Source of the DNA: Acidobacteriaceae bacterium
GTDB lineage: Bacteria; Acidobacteriota; Terriglobia; Terriglobales; Acidobacteriaceae
Length of the DNA: 53,116 nt
Direction: 5' to 3'
NCBI GenBank assembly: GCA_030037635.1
Contig: JASHQH010000242.1
Span: 1 to 53,116, forward strand
The position numbers were made by a program, and so were the translations under genes. Shown one piece after another: positions 6,869-14,967 of this stretch. Every line of letters starts with the position of its first letter. Position 1 is the first letter of the stretch. The notes under the pieces are model-generated. The model saw only the letters and a list, made by a program, of their open reading frames with translations, ran no database searches and was not told the DNA's origin.

Positions 6869-8191
6869 CCGGACGATCGCACGGGCGCCGTCGGCGTCTT
6901 CTCGATTGACGAGCGAGATCTCGCCGCCATGTGCCCGGGCGATTTGTCGGGCCAGGACAAGGCCAATGCCGCTGCCCGCGGACTTGGTTGTATAGAACGG
7001 GACAAACAGATTCTCCGGGTTGGCGATGCCCATGCCGCTGTCCTCAATCGCGATCTGGACATTCGAACCTGCCGAACCCCATCCGACTCGTACCGGATGG
7101 CCGCCGTTGGCTAACGAGGCGTCGGCAGCGTTGGCCAGCAGATTGATGAACATCTGTTCCAACTGGTCGGGATCGGCATCGAGGGTGACGGGTGGGCCGG
7201 AGTCAAGCTGTACAGGAAGCCGCTGTTCCAAAAGTGTAATGCGTTCCAGCAAAGGCCCTAAAGCAACAGGCCGCAGGCGTGGCGGGGGCAACTGTGCCAG
7301 CAGCCGGTAAGACTGCACGAATCGGTGCAGAGCGTCGGCGCGGCCCTCCACCACGCTTAGGCCGCGGCGAAAATCGTTCGCAGCGCTTCCGTCGACGTGC
7401 AGGTCTTCTATTCGCGCAAGCAGGCTGCCGGCAATCGATTTGATGGGCGCGAGCGAGTTCGAGAGTTCGTGTCCCAGCACGCGAATGAGGCGTTTCCAGG
7501 CGGCCTGCTGTTCTTCCTGAAGCGGCACGCTCACGTCGGCGAGCAGCAGCAGCGTGTGGGGCGCGCCATCCTGGCGAAAGACGGCTTGACGCAGGAGCCA
7601 GCGCGCCGGTGTGGCGCCGAAAGAGCGAATGGCCTGGTCCGGCGCGGCCAGCAGGCCATCGAGCCGCAGCTCAGCTGCGGAATACCCAACGCATCGCGCG
7701 TAGGGGCGGTCAAGCAGCTTCAGGCCGGCGTTGTTTACGAGTTGCAGGCGGTTTTCGCGATCGAACGCGAAGAGCGGCGCGTGCATCACTTCCAGAATGC
7801 GCGCCAGCAGCGCGGTTGCCTCAAGCGACCGCACACGCTGTTTTTGCAACAGATCGGCGAGCGCGTTAATCTCGGCGGCCAGTTCGCCCAATGCGTCGGC
7901 GGCTGCGGCTCCGCGCGCGCGAAATGAGTAGTCGCCTTCGCGGAGTGACGCAACCACGTTGGACAGCGTTTGCAGGGGACGAACAAAGCTGTCTACAAGG
8001 GCCGAGGCGACAAGCGCGAGGTAAATGAGCAAACAGACGCCGAGCAGCAGTGCAGGCACGAGGTCGAACTGGCGCTGAGAAAAAAAGATGCCAACAAAAA
8101 TCAGCGCAGGCAGAGACAGGAGCATGGAATAGAGCCATGCCCGGCGGACAGCTTGACGCGTACGCCGGTGCGATCTCGTTTCATAGGCCAT
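6839..8191 (-). CDS. NtrY-like sensor histidine kinase
   Basis: The protein has 450 residues. Two hydrophobic helices (about 19-37 and 44-66) are separated by only a handful of residues, so there is almost no periplasmic domain. A HAMP-like linker (about 68-118) and a PAS-like region (about 130-225) follow. The phospho-acceptor motif is VLGHELSNSLAPIKS with H241, and the ATP-binding domain has NLLANAADAS (N box), EDSGMGI (G1) and SGIGLVLARQIARAHGGEI (G2). It is the last gene of the operon and overlaps the preceding response-regulator gene by 11 bases, so it surely phosphorylates that regulator. The compact input region suggests sensing of the bilayer or of a partner such as the transporter itself; that is inference. 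Confidence 0.9.
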   Translation of the reverse strand: MAYETRSHRRTRQAVRRAWLYSMLLSLPALIFVGIFFSQRQFDLVPALLLGVCLLIYLALVASALVDSFVRPLQTLSNVVASLREGDYSFRARGAAAADALGELAAEINALADLLQKQRVRSLEATALLARILEVMHAPLFAFDRENRLQLVNNAGLKLLDRPYARCVGYSAAELRLDGLLAAPDQAIRSFGATPARWLLRQAVFRQDGAPHTLLLLADVSVPLQEEQQAAWKRLIRVLGHELSNSLAPIKSIAGSLLARIEDLHVDGSAANDFRRGLSVVEGRADALHRFVQSYRLLAQLPPPRLRPVALGPLLERITLLEQRLPVQLDSGPPVTLDADPDQLEQMFINLLANAADASLANGGHPVRVGWGSAGSNVQIAIEDSGMGIANPENLFVPFYTTKSAGSGIGLVLARQIARAHGGEISLVNREDADGARAIVRLPLTWQQTR

Positions 8192-9635
8192 ATTTTTCCA
8201 TGCGCCGGTAGAGCGCGGCGCGGCTCAAACCCAGCGATTCCGCAGCTTGCGAGATGTTGCCATCGCAACGTCGCAGCACTTTGCGGATGAGCATAGCTTC
8301 CATTTCGTCGATGCTCATATTATCGAGCGGCATCGCCGCCGGGCGCGCGGCGCCAATAGAAAGATTGGCCGGCTCGATCTCCTCGCCGCTGCAAAGAAGC
8401 AGGGCTCGCTCGATGCTGTGTTCCAATTCACGCACGTTGCCCGGCCAAACATATTGCATCATCAACTGTATCGCGCCTGCCGAAAAGCCATTCACCTGCT
8501 TGCGATAACGCGTGCGCAGCCGGGAGAGAAAATGTTGCGCCAGCAGCGGAATATCTTCGCGCCGGTCGCGTAGCGGTGGCAGGTGAATCTCAACGGTATT
8601 GATGCGGAAGAGCAAGTCTTCGCGGAAATTGCCTGCCTTGACCTCCTCATGCAGCTGGGCATTGGTGGCACAAAGAAGGCGTGCGTCAACCCGCCGGGTT
8701 TGCGACGATCCAACCCGTTCCAGTTCGCCCGTTTCCAGGACGCGCAGCAATTTGGATTGCTGGCGCAGCGGTACGTTGGCAATTTCGTCAAGAAAGAGGG
8801 TCCCTCCATTGGCTAGTTCGAAACGTCCCACGCGGTCAGTGCGAGCATCGGTGAAGGCGCCCTTGACGTGGCCGAAAAACTCGCTTTCAAAAGTCCCTTC
8901 GGGCAGTCCGCCGGCGTTCACCGTCACTAGCGGCATGCGAGCACGCGGCGAGGCGCCATGAAGGAGACGCGCGACGATTTCTTTGCCCGTGCCGTGTTCT
9001 CCGGTGATGAGCACGTTCGCTTCGGAAGGGCCGACTCGCGCGATCACTTCCAGGACAGGCCGCATTGTGGGAGCGGAAGCAATAAACTCGGGCATGCCTT
9101 CGGCGCGGAGCAGGCGGTTTTCGAGTTCCAGCTGGCGGGCGCGGCGCAGCGCCTGGCGCAGCTCAGCGTGAACGCGGATGAGGGTGACCAGCCGCTCGTT
9201 CTCCCAGGGCTTTTGGATAAAGTCGCGTGCGCCGCGCTTGATGCACTCGACGGCGAGGCCGATGTTGCCCCACGCCGTCATCACGATGACGGGAATATGC
9301 GAATCGAACTCCTGGATGTTGCCCAGCAGATCGAGGCCTTCCTGGCCGGAGGTCGTGTCCCGGGTGTAATTCAAGTCGATCAGCACAACATCATAGTCGC
9401 GCTCACCGAGCGCTTCCATCAATAAATGCGGCGAGCGCACGCAGTCGACATCGATTCCCTGTGGTTTGAGCAGTAGCTCCACCGCTTCGAGAACGTGCGG
9501 CTGGTCGTCGGCAACCAACACACGAATTTTGTCTTGCTTACTGGAAATGGCACGCCTCCACGAGCCCCGATTTAGCGCTGGCGATGGCGCCTGCTGATTC
9601 GACCACTCGTCCGGCTTTTGCTCACTCTGCATCAT
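8181..9635 (-). CDS. NtrC-family sigma-54-dependent response regulator (GAFTDA variant)
   Basis: This 484-residue regulator has an N-terminal receiver (residues 37-155; VADDQ, phospho-acceptor D87 in VLIDLNY, T120, K142), a AAA+ sigma-54 interaction domain and a Fis-type helix-turn-helix (ISQAAESLGLSRAALYRRM) at the end. Walker A is GEHGTGKE (212-219) and Walker B GGTLFLDEI (277-285). The loop that contacts sigma-54 reads GAFTDA (259-264) instead of GAFTGA. The receiver carries the insert NYTRDTTSGQEGLD, typical of a subfamily that neighbours MacB-like ABC transporters. I start at ATG 9635 because GGAAGG lies eight bases upstream; the frame stays open to 9686. It probably activates this operon from sigma-54 promoters. 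Confidence 0.9.
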   Translation of the reverse strand: MMQSEQKPDEWSNQQAPSPALNRGSWRRAISSKQDKIRVLVADDQPHVLEAVELLLKPQGIDVDCVRSPHLLMEALGERDYDVVLIDLNYTRDTTSGQEGLDLLGNIQEFDSHIPVIVMTAWGNIGLAVECIKRGARDFIQKPWENERLVTLIRVHAELRQALRRARQLELENRLLRAEGMPEFIASAPTMRPVLEVIARVGPSEANVLITGEHGTGKEIVARLLHGASPRARMPLVTVNAGGLPEGTFESEFFGHVKGAFTDARTDRVGRFELANGGTLFLDEIANVPLRQQSKLLRVLETGELERVGSSQTRRVDARLLCATNAQLHEEVKAGNFREDLLFRINTVEIHLPPLRDRREDIPLLAQHFLSRLRTRYRKQVNGFSAGAIQLMMQYVWPGNVRELEHSIERALLLCSGEEIEPANLSIGAARPAAMPLDNMSIDEMEAMLIRKVLRRCDGNISQAAESLGLSRAALYRRMEKYGL

Positions 9636-9716
9636 AACCAATGCCTTCCGGTTTAGCGCAGCTTCTTCATTCTGGATGGGCCGCATTGCGTCAAAACACT
9701 TGATGGCCTGGGTGAT

Positions 9717-11786
9717 CTACGGCCCGTGCGACACGACTCCTGCCTTCGCGTCGTCGATCGAAACCCCGGTTTGCTCGAGTGTCTCTCCGGTGGCCCTGTC
9801 AATGTCGACCTTTGCCTTCTCAAAGGCTGTCTGTGCGGCCACAAGAAGCGATTCGGCAAGCGACAGGTCATGCTGAGCCGCCAAAGTATCACTGCTGGAC
9901 TTGGCCCCAAGCTGCTGCTCCTGCTGCGTGACTTCGAAGGTATGTTGTGCCAGGTCGCGAGCCTTCGTCGCAGCATCGACACGCGCCTGCGCCTGCTGCA
10001 GCGCAAACAGCGAGTTCCGCACGTCGAAGCGGATGCTTTTCTTTTGCTCCTCGAAGGTGATCTGACGCTGCCTGAATTCCAGCGAGGCGCGGAATTGATC
10101 GGCCTTGGCAACGCGGTTGCGAAGGTTGATCGACAGGTTCATTCCGAACTGATATTCCGGCGAAGAGTAATTGAATGTGTTCTCGAACATGCTGCCGAAC
10201 CCCGTGGGCAAATCAGATGTGCAGTCGGCGGCTCCCAGGTCGCAGTTCGGGTTCTTCGGTCCCGCGATACCGGCGCCGGCATAGAAGCCGTAGAGGTTTA
10301 ACGTGGGCAATAGCTCACTTCTGATCGATTTGAGGCTCATCTCGGCTACCTGCATGGCGAGCTCGTCCTGGGTGACGTCAGGCCGGTTCTTCTCGGCTTC
10401 GGTAATGAGAGCATCAATCGATTTAGAAGCGTTGGGGTCGGGGGGGCCGGCGCGATCCAGGGGAATCACCGGCATCTCGTCGATCGCCTCGTCGTCCGTT
10501 TTGGTGAGTGCGTTCTTGATAAGAAGCTCGTTGAGTCGCAGATTGGCGCGGGAAACCGTGAGGTCGCCTTCGCTGGTAGCCACGTCCGACTCGTCCTTGT
10601 CGACCTGCATAGCTGGAATGGCCTGCAGTTGGAGCTGCTTCTGGTCATCCTGAAGCGTGCGCTGCGCAAAGGTCAGGGAGCGCTCCTTGACCTGTTCGTC
10701 CTGATAGGCGTTCACAAGATCCCAATAAATATTCTCCACCTGCGTGACGGTCGCAATCACTTGCGCGCGAAACGCCAGATCAGTGATCTGGAGATTCTTC
10801 TTGGCGATGTGCATGTAGCGTTCATTGGTGGAGATGCCAAAACCTGCGAGCAGCTGCTGGGTAAGCATGAATTGGAAATTCGAGTAGAGCGAAGGGTTGA
10901 TGGCTTCGTAAGGACTGTTATTGGCGTATCTTTGCCCCTCGTAGTTGACGGTCACGCCTGTTCCCAACGGAAAGTTCTGGGTATAGTTTGCGAGCGCCTC
11001 GATGGTGTTTTGCTTGAAGGTCAGAATGCCATAGCTAAAGGCGTTGCCCTGTTGCGCGACGTAGTGGTCGTCGAAGGCCTTGAAGTTCAGGAAAGGATCG
11101 AAGGGAGCGACAGCAGTTCCGGCGCCGAGCGTCGAGGTGACGATGCCGCCGGCACCGGCAGCCGCTGAGCCCGAGCTGGCGCCCCCGGAACTGACGCCGC
11201 CGCTGGAGAATCCTCCCTGTGTGGACGACTGCACGACTGAAGTATTGACGCCGTTCACACTCCCGCCTGCCTTGGTGCGTGCGTAGTCGGTTTGCGCAAT
11301 CGGGAAGTTATAGCGGAAGTAAGCCAGATCGAGGTTGTTTTCGATTGCAAGGGCGATGGCATCGTGCAGAGAGATGTACAGCTTTCCGTCGCGGATGAGG
11401 TTCTGAAGTCGCGGAGAGTTGGCGAGATCGAGCGGGGGCGCCTCACTGGGTTCGTAGGGCGAGAGCGGGCTGTGCGAGTGGGGAAGCTCCACGTGAAATG
11501 GGCGCTGTGGGGTGATCGCCTGCAGCTGCGTCTGCTGCATCTGCTGGGCCAGCGTAGGAGGCGGCGATGCAGCGTCGTTCGCGGCCGGCGCCGGGGCCTC
11601 TGGTGCCGGTTCTGCCGCCGGTGAGCTTGCCGGCGCAGATTGCGCTTGTGGAGGCTGGGCCGCGAAGGCCAGGTTCACCGGCACGAGCAGAATCGCTGCC
11701 ATGGCCTGAAGGCTTGAAAGAGCCCAATTGCGGAAGTGGGAATTCATGCGTGTCTCTCGAACCGATGGGGTGAGTTTGTTGTTCAC
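9717..11786 (-). CDS. TolC-family outer-membrane efflux protein
   Basis: The 689-residue protein has a signal sequence (hydrophobic SSLQAMAAILLVPVNLAFA, cleavage near AFA-AQ), a Pro/Ala-rich linker of about 40 residues, and the two repeated outer-membrane efflux (OEP) domains that trimerise into a beta-barrel plus periplasmic alpha-helical tunnel. Long helices with heptad pattern occur around ATVTQVENIYWDLVNAYQD and FEEQKKSIRFDVRNSLFALQQAQARV (shown in parts). A Gly/Ser-rich insertion (about residues 190-225, SSGGVSSGGASSGSAAAG) is unusual against enterobacterial TolC. The first codon is GTG, overlapping the ATPase stop as GTGA; an ATG 13 codons later is an alternative. It should be the exit duct for the transporter encoded by the same operon. 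Confidence 0.87.
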   Translation of the reverse strand: MNNKLTPSVRETRMNSHFRNWALSSLQAMAAILLVPVNLAFAAQPPQAQSAPASSPAAEPAPEAPAPAANDAASPPPTLAQQMQQTQLQAITPQRPFHVELPHSHSPLSPYEPSEAPPLDLANSPRLQNLIRDGKLYISLHDAIALAIENNLDLAYFRYNFPIAQTDYARTKAGGSVNGVNTSVVQSSTQGGFSSGGVSSGGASSGSAAAGAGGIVTSTLGAGTAVAPFDPFLNFKAFDDHYVAQQGNAFSYGILTFKQNTIEALANYTQNFPLGTGVTVNYEGQRYANNSPYEAINPSLYSNFQFMLTQQLLAGFGISTNERYMHIAKKNLQITDLAFRAQVIATVTQVENIYWDLVNAYQDEQVKERSLTFAQRTLQDDQKQLQLQAIPAMQVDKDESDVATSEGDLTVSRANLRLNELLIKNALTKTDDEAIDEMPVIPLDRAGPPDPNASKSIDALITEAEKNRPDVTQDELAMQVAEMSLKSIRSELLPTLNLYGFYAGAGIAGPKNPNCDLGAADCTSDLPTGFGSMFENTFNYSSPEYQFGMNLSINLRNRVAKADQFRASLEFRQRQITFEEQKKSIRFDVRNSLFALQQAQARVDAATKARDLAQHTFEVTQQEQQLGAKSSSDTLAAQHDLSLAESLLVAAQTAFEKAKVDIDRATGETLEQTGVSIDDAKAGVVSHGP

Positions 11787-12481
11787 TTGGCTCCCGTTGC
11801 CGCTGTCTGAAAGGATTCGTCACGTGTGATCCAGCCGTCATGCAATTCCACAATGCGCTGGCCGTAACGCGCATTCTCTTGGGAGTGCGTCACTTGCACA
11901 ATGGTCGTTCCCTGTCGATTGAGTTCGCAAAACATCTGCATGATTTCGCGCCCCTGTGTGGAATGCAGATTGCCGGTAGGCTCGTCGGCGAGAAGCAATG
12001 CGGGAGCATGCACCACGGCACGCGCGATGCCCACCAATTGCTGTTGGCCGCCCGAGAGCTGGCTCGGAAACAGGTCTTTCTTGGCCACGATCTGAAACTT
12101 GTCGAGGATGTCGGCGACCATGCCCTGGCGCTCATTGGACGGAAGGTTCTTGTACGACAGCGGAAGGTCGATGTTTTCCGCGACAGTTAGGTCGTCGAGC
12201 AAGTGGTAGCTTTGAAAGACCATGCCGATGCGCTGGCGGGCCAGATCGGCGCGCTGTTTGCGGTTCAGCGCGTGCACTCCGACGTCGCCGAACCAATATT
12301 CGCCTTTCCAGCCGTCATCAAGCAGAGCCAGGATGTTCAGCAGCGACGACTTTCCGGCCCCCGACGGGCCCATGATGGTGACAAAGTCTCCTTCGCGGAT
12401 AGTGAGTCCGATGCGGCGCAGCACCCAAGTCTCGGTGTAGCCAGCCTTATAACTGCGTTCGACTTGTTTCAGTTCAATCAT
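11783..12481 (-). CDS. ABC transporter ATP-binding protein, MacB/LolD type
   Basis: This 232-residue ATPase has Walker A GPSGAGKS, the Q loop in [18 protein letters not shown], the ABC signature LSGGQQQ, Walker [10 protein letters not shown] and the switch histidine in QVTHSQE. The pattern of L-x-D-L-T-V-x-E-N and N-L-H-S is that of the MacB/LolD/FtsE group. The signature helix continues LVGIARA, where most relatives have RVAIARA. The ATG lies four bases after the stop of the upstream permease gene, so translation is probably coupled. It should energise one or more of the ADOP permeases of the operon by mechanotransmission rather than moving substrate through the membrane. Confidence 0.9.
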   Translation of the reverse strand: MIELKQVERSYKAGYTETWVLRRIGLTIREGDFVTIMGPSGAGKSSLLNILALLDDGWKGEYWFGDVGVHALNRKQRADLARQRIGMVFQSYHLLDDLTVAENIDLPLSYKNLPSNERQGMVADILDKFQIVAKKDLFPSQLSGGQQQLVGIARAVVHAPALLLADEPTGNLHSTQGREIMQMFCELNRQGTTIVQVTHSQENARYGQRIVELHDGWITRDESFQTAATGAK

Positions 12482-12485
12482 TTCT

Positions 12486-14945
12486 CTACTCCAATCGCAA
12501 GGCTTGAATAGGGTCCACCTGTATCGCCCGGCGTGCGGGCAGCCAGGCGGCCAGAAATGCGGCAGCCGCAAGCACAACAGCGACTGCGGCGAAAGTGAGG
12601 CTGTCGTGTACCTGAACGCCAAAAATGTAGCTGCGCGCCAGATCCGCGGCAAACCAGGCGATGACCGCGCCGATCGCCAATCCCGCGGCGACCAGCACCA
12701 GAGCGCGATGCAGAACGAGATTGAGGATGTTGGCCTGCGGAGCGCCCAGGGCCATGCGGATGCCGATTTCACGCGTGCGCTGCGCGACTGCGAATGAGAG
12801 CAGTCCATAGAGTCCGACGGAGGCAACCATCAGGGCGATGGCCGCGAAGCTTTCCAGCAGATGTGCGATGAGCGTCTGGCTCCCAAAGGAATCCTCAACC
12901 GCTTCGTGAATTGTTTTGACATCGGTAGTGGTGGCGTCGGGCGCAACCTCGTGCAGCGCCTTGTCGAACTGCGGCCGCAAAGTGTTGGCAGGAACCGAGG
13001 CGCGGATCGCCACTTGGATGAAAGCCAGCGCAATCCCATAGAGCGGCGTTCCCGGCTCAACCTGCGCCAGGCAAAAGTAAACTTCGGGCACTGCAGCATC
13101 GGTAACGCTGCCCTGCTTGGTGTCGCCGATAACGCCGACGATGCGGCTGTTTTCGTAGAAACCTTTGCCCATAGAGTAGATGTGCCCGATGGGATCTTGC
13201 CCGGGCAGGAATTTATTGACGAATGCCTGGTTGACCACGACAACTGGAGGCGCGGAGGCATTATCTTCCTCTGTGAAGAAACGACCCTTCATCGTGGGGA
13301 TTCCCAACGCTTCAGTAAGACCCGCCGAAGCAAGCCGGCCGTCAACAACGGCTGCATCGGCAGCAGAAGTTTTCCTGTGGTCAAGCTCGCCCCAAAGCTT
13401 GACTGCGAATTCAGGGCGGAGCGGAAGCACAGAGCTGAGCGCGGCCACCTGCACGCCGGGTATGGCCTGCACGCGTTCAAGCAGTGGCAGATACATGGTC
13501 TGGACGACGTTGGGCAGTGCCGGCGAGTTGGCTTCGGCTGTGCTGTTGGAGGGATGCAGGATAATGCCGCCCGTGAGCACATTCTGCTGAGTAAAGCCGA
13601 GCGGCACGTGGCGCAGGGCATCGACGGTGCGCAAGAAGAGTCCCGCGCCGGCAAGAAAGACCAGAGTGAGCGCGAGCTGCGCGACCACAAGAGCCTCACG
13701 TGTTCGGTTCTGGGCGGTCGACGCGGTGGTGGTGACGCCGCGCAGCCGCTCGTGCACATCGCGACCAGTGGCGCGCAAAGCCGGCAACACGCCGACGACA
13801 ATGGAAGTGATGCCCGTAAGCAAGACCAGAAAGGCGACGACGCGCCAATCGACGTGGACCGTCCGATAGAGCGGAAGATGACGGCCGAGTTGCCTCCACA
13901 AGAGCTTTATGGCGCCCTCGCCAAGCACCAAACCGGCGATGGTGCCGATTGCCCCCAGAAGTAGGCTTTCAATGAGAGACTGCTCGAGCAGCCGTTTGTG
14001 GCTCGCGCCCAGCGCGGCGCGCACCGCCTGCTCGCGCGTACGCGTGACGGCTCGGGCCAGCATCAGGCTCGTGACATTAAGGCAGGCGAGCGCCCAGACG
14101 CCGAAAACCACCGCGTAGAGGAGCCACAGCGGCCTGCGGGCGTCTTCATTCAGCGACTGTTGATAACTCTTGACTTTGACACGAGTGGGCAAATCTCCGT
14201 CGGGAACTTCCTTGGCGATCACAGCCTGGGCGCGATCGAGCCCTGCCGTAAGCTGCTTGACGCTCATTCCGACGGGCAAACGCGCGATCAGGCTGCCTGT
14301 GACCTCAGAGTCACCGCCCTGCATCGAGGTGCGATTGGCCGAGGTGATTTCGGCCGGGGACCAGATCTGCATCGCCTCGCCAAACGGAAACGAAAAACTT
14401 CGTGGCATCACGCCGATAATCGTGTACGCGTCTCCACGGATAGTTAAAGTCCTGCCCACAATTGCGGGGTCGGCGTCATAGAGCCCGCGCCATACGTCTT
14501 CTCCGATGAGAACCACGCGATTGCGGCCGGGATCGTCCTCCTCTGCGCGGAATGTGCGGCCGAGGATGGGCTGCACGCCAAAGAGCTTCATCAGGCTTGC
14601 GTCGGTCTCGGTGCGCATCACCTGTACGCGCCCCCCTGGTCCAACGACGCTCGCATGGGCGGTGCCAAAGTCCGTGCCGATCTCCATGCCCATTGCATCG
14701 CGTAACTGCAGCATATTGGCATAGCTCATGGCGAAGTAGGGCATGGGGCTGATGAGATCGACGCTGACAATGCGATCCGGGCGCGCGTAAGGCAAAGGGC
14801 GCAGTAGCACTCCGTTAAGAACGGTGAAGACTGCGATATTCGCTCCGAGTCCGAGGGCCAGCACCGCGAGGGCGGCAAAAGTGAACCCCGGCGCGTGTCG
14901 AAGCTGGCGCAGCGCGTAGCGTAAATCCTGGACAAGCGCGTTCAT
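12486..14945 (-). CDS. ADOP-type FtsX/MacB permease (third of operon)
   Basis: The protein (819 residues) starts MNALVQDLRYALRQLRHAPG, the conserved ADOP N-terminus. It has the duplicated MacB layout: a first transmembrane helix, a periplasmic MacB_PCD domain (about 60-245), an FtsX-like three-helix block (about 280-420), then a repeat of the whole arrangement ending PARRAIQVDPIQALRLE. With both halves fused it can replace a MacB dimer. GGGAGGA precedes the ATG at 14945. It is followed after four bases by its probable ATPase gene. The substrate is unknown; family members export antimicrobials, lipids or peptides, or transmit force across the periplasm to partner proteins. Confidence 0.9.
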   Translation of the reverse strand: MNALVQDLRYALRQLRHAPGFTFAALAVLALGLGANIAVFTVLNGVLLRPLPYARPDRIVSVDLISPMPYFAMSYANMLQLRDAMGMEIGTDFGTAHASVVGPGGRVQVMRTETDASLMKLFGVQPILGRTFRAEEDDPGRNRVVLIGEDVWRGLYDADPAIVGRTLTIRGDAYTIIGVMPRSFSFPFGEAMQIWSPAEITSANRTSMQGGDSEVTGSLIARLPVGMSVKQLTAGLDRAQAVIAKEVPDGDLPTRVKVKSYQQSLNEDARRPLWLLYAVVFGVWALACLNVTSLMLARAVTRTREQAVRAALGASHKRLLEQSLIESLLLGAIGTIAGLVLGEGAIKLLWRQLGRHLPLYRTVHVDWRVVAFLVLLTGITSIVVGVLPALRATGRDVHERLRGVTTTASTAQNRTREALVVAQLALTLVFLAGAGLFLRTVDALRHVPLGFTQQNVLTGGIILHPSNSTAEANSPALPNVVQTMYLPLLERVQAIPGVQVAALSSVLPLRPEFAVKLWGELDHRKTSAADAAVVDGRLASAGLTEALGIPTMKGRFFTEEDNASAPPVVVVNQAFVNKFLPGQDPIGHIYSMGKGFYENSRIVGVIGDTKQGSVTDAAVPEVYFCLAQVEPGTPLYGIALAFIQVAIRASVPANTLRPQFDKALHEVAPDATTTDVKTIHEAVEDSFGSQTLIAHLLESFAAIALMVASVGLYGLLSFAVAQRTREIGIRMALGAPQANILNLVLHRALVLVAAGLAIGAVIAWFAADLARSYIFGVQVHDSLTFAAVAVVLAAAAFLAAWLPARRAIQVDPIQALRLE

Positions 14946-14967
14946 TCTGATCCTCCCGGGCGGCGAA

